Shown piece by piece: positions 5,821-6,585 of a DNA stretch of 6,585 bases; position 1 is the first letter of the stretch, and the number at the start of each line of letters is the position of its first letter. The notes beneath the pieces were generated by a model. It searched no databases, was not told the DNA's origin, and was given only the letters and a program-made list of their open reading frames with translations. The DNA comes from Caldivirga sp. (GTDB lineage: Archaea > Thermoproteota > Thermoprotei > Thermoproteales > Thermocladiaceae): contig JAPWUH010000066.1 of the NCBI GenBank assembly GCA_028275645.1, positions 1 through 6,585 on the forward strand. Direction: 5' to 3'. The translations under genes were made by a program, and so were the position numbers.

Positions 5821-5833
5821 TAATTTATTAAAG
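5821..5833 (-). promoter_or_regulatory. TATA-like box for rfbA, flanked by a 6-bp inverted repeat
   Basis: The minus strand reads CTTTAATAAATTA, centred about 25 bp upstream of the ATG at 5802, which fits a leaderless transcript. GCTAAT (5819-5824) and ATTAGC (5835-5840) form an inverted repeat around the box. It may be a regulator half-site pair, but six-base arms can occur by chance. Confidence 0.45.
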
Positions 5834-5926
5834 CATTAGCAGCCATAAAAATGAAGCCAAGCAACACACCCATTAAGGCATTCGCAGTAAACCAGCCCGC
5901 AAGGCAAATACCTCAATCTCCATAAG

Positions 5927-5970
5927 TAGTCTCTTTAAACTAGTCCTATAGGACTAGTCCAGTGAGACTA
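5927..5970. repeat. Concentric 44-bp dyad with a perfect 20-bp palindrome (candidate operator)
   Basis: ACTAGTCCTATAGGACTAGT (5939-5958) is its own reverse complement. TAGTCTC (5927-5933) and GAGACTA (5964-5970) are perfect 7-bp outer arms centred on the same point (5948.5), separated from the core by mostly unpaired 5-nt spacers. The second half of the core also belongs to an overlapping 10-bp palindrome, GGACTAGTCC (5951-5960). The element lies between a TATA-like box and the ribosome binding site of the following ORF, the position of many archaeal repressor operators. A recombination site or cruciform-forming remnant is the alternative. Confidence 0.6.
5933..5939 (+). promoter_or_regulatory. 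Possible TATA box for the ATPase-like ORF
   Basis: CTTTAAA resembles the crenarchaeal TATA consensus. It would place a start site near 5962, leaving a leader of about 27 nt that holds the GAGGAGG ribosome binding site. It overlaps the left side of the dyad element. Confidence 0.3.
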
Positions 5971-5976
5971 TATTAA

Positions 5977-5983
5977 GAGGAGG
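5977..5983 (+). promoter_or_regulatory. Shine-Dalgarno site for the ATPase-like ORF
   Basis: GAGGAGG ends 5 nt before the GTG at 5989. It supports that GTG over the nearby ATG at 5984, which is in another frame and is closed by TGA after two codons. Confidence 0.6.
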
Positions 5984-5988
5984 ATGCG

Positions 5989-6360
5989 GTGAGGGCCATA
6001 GGGAACCGGACCCTTATATACGGTAGGAGGAAGACCTGCAAGACCACCTTGGTTAAACGTGACCTGCGTATGGGCCTCTACATCTTAATAGCTGATCCAG
6101 GTAATGCAGTAACGCTTGACGATAGGGTGGTTAAGGTTGATGAGGCGATGAGGGCTGTGAGGAGGATGAGTAAGGTAGCCGAGAGGTTGGGTCTAGTTGG
6201 CCTCAGGGAGAGGCCGGGGGATTACGGTGACTTAAGCTTAGGCCCCAGGGAGTTGCTGGATATAGCCAGGAGGGTCTCTAGGGTGAATCAATGCAGGGTA
6301 ACGCACCTTAATGAATGCATGCCTTACTGCCGGCTAAGCAACCTCAGTAATTCACCGTAA
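5989..6360 (+). CDS. Truncated or degenerate archaeal P-loop ATPase
   Basis: The predicted product has 123 residues and starts at GTG 5989 behind a good ribosome binding site. TLIYGRRKTCKTTLVKRDL (8-26) matches the Walker A region of the large crenarchaeal ATPase family whose loop usually reads GRR(K/R)xGKT. The last Gly of the loop is Cys here (C17, codon TGC, one base from GGC). A beta-strand-like segment, YILIADPGNAV (31-41), follows. No Walker B Asp-Glu pair, sensor motif or C-terminal winged helix of the usual 300-400-residue members is visible, so most of the ATPase module is absent. The C-terminal part (about 60-100) is charged and helical and I do not recognise it. The last 12 codons run antisense into the convergent gene, which suggests an original stop has been lost. 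A decayed fragment or a small repurposed protein both fit. The intact start signals and upstream dyad argue that it may still be expressed. Confidence 0.5.
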   Translation: MRAIGNRTLIYGRRKTCKTTLVKRDLRMGLYILIADPGNAVTLDDRVVKVDEAMRAVRRMSKVAERLGLVGLRERPGDYGDLSLGPRELLDIARRVSRVNQCRVTHLNECMPYCRLSNLSNSP

Positions 6361-6585
6361 CTCCTCAGGAATTCACGGCCGCGTTCACTAAGCCTATTAA
6401 ACCTACAAACCCTCCCACCACGCCCATTACAGTAATCATCATACCTCTCAACAAGTCCCAAACCCCAAGCCAGGGAAAGCAAACCCTCACCATAACCCCA
6501 GGAACGGAGTTGACTAAGCAACTCCCTAGTGTAAGGGTCACGCCCATGCAACCTCGTAAACTCCTCAATAACAGTCAGCAACCTA
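6324..6585 (-). CDS. Winged-helix-like small protein, N-terminus outside window
   Basis: The frame is open to the right edge and stops with TAA at 6324-6326. The only start candidate near the edge is TTG 6579-6581, so the true start may lie outside. From that TTG there are 85 residues. Helix-rich segments (2-27) are followed by GEGLLSLAWGLGLVERY (31-47), then YDDYCNGRGGRVCRFNRLSERGREFLRSY (47-75). The order of a helix ending in a G-L-V turn, a beta hairpin, and L-S-x-x-G-R-x-F-L resembles the recognition helix, wing and final helix of winged-helix DNA-binding proteins. C51 and C59 bracket the predicted wing and could form a disulphide or part of a metal site, but two Cys alone are not enough for a zinc site. 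Its 3' end overlaps the convergent ATPase-like ORF by 37 bp. If it is a regulator, the nearby dyad at 5927-5970 is an obvious candidate target, which is speculation. Confidence 0.55.
   Translation of the reverse strand, partial: RLLTVIEEFTRLHGRDPYTRELLSQLRSWGYGEGLLSLAWGLGLVERYDDYCNGRGGRVCRFNRLSERGREFLRSYGELLRLLSRQ

Larger units (their letters stand above)
5803..5988. other. Divergent intergenic region between rfbA and the ATPase-like ORF
   Basis: This 186-bp stretch has two separate symmetric elements: an inverted repeat around the rfbA TATA box (5819-5840) and the 44-bp dyad (5927-5970). Between them is a 24-codon plus-strand frame (5851-5925) that I do not call as a gene. No RNA gene is seen. 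Confidence 0.6.

Noticed and set aside
5851..5925. A 24-codon plus-strand frame (MKPSNTPIKAFAVNQPARQIPQSP) as a real gene
   Set aside because: It is too short to support without conservation, has no ribosome binding site, and only its spacing from an AT-rich box is suggestive. It is kept as a low-interest observation.
5803..5988. tRNA, CRISPR or insertion-sequence end in the intergenic region
   Set aside because: No cloverleaf, no regularly spaced repeats, and no transposase or terminal inverted repeat pair with a target duplication is visible. The only symmetry is the single local dyad and the short repeat at the rfbA promoter.

Overview
The window looks like a chromosomal segment of a thermophilic crenarchaeon, most likely Thermoproteales (Caldivirga or Vulcanisaeta-like). 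This is inferred, not proven. The reasons are dominant AGG/AGA arginine codons, GTG starts, TATA-like boxes about 25 bp upstream of start codons (leaderless transcripts), few Shine-Dalgarno sites, very tight spacing, and an archaeal long-form RmlA.

Layout. At 1-316 is the C-terminal half of a membrane protein resembling the VUT/YhhQ (preQ0 transporter) family. At 369-989 (+) is a thymidylate-kinase-like P-loop protein. It runs tail to tail, with overlapping stop codons, into a minus-strand coiled-coil PD-(D/E)XK nuclease-like protein (986-1672). Next comes a small minus-strand retropepsin-like protein whose catalytic Asp reads as Asn (1721-2083). At 2233-5802 is a complete dTDP-L-rhamnose pathway in three transcription units: rfbD-rfbC (minus, overlapping genes), rfbB (plus, divergent from rfbD across 58 bp) and rfbA (minus, convergent with rfbB across 10 bp). 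At the right end are a truncated-looking P-loop ATPase ORF (5989-6360, +) preceded by a large dyad-symmetric element, and a convergent winged-helix-like protein that runs off the window.

The four Rml enzymes together turn glucose-1-phosphate and dTTP into dTDP-L-rhamnose, a donor for surface glycans or protein glycosylation. No glycosyltransferase is in the window, so the acceptor is unknown. The kinase-like protein could serve nucleotide or sugar metabolism, but nothing here ties it to the pathway.

The most notable signals are: (1) a perfect 20-bp palindrome nested in a concentric 44-bp dyad at 5927-5970, placed where an archaeal repressor operator would sit; (2) a 9-bp-arm inverted repeat joining the ends of rfbB and rfbA, which encodes the same last codons (Trp-Ala-stop) on both strands; (3) three proteins with altered signature residues: the Asp-to-Asn pseudo-protease, RmlA with Asp in its GxGTR-type loop, and the ATPase with Cys in Walker A. 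I see no RNA genes, CRISPR array or intact mobile element, and no gene-free stretch longer than 300 bases.
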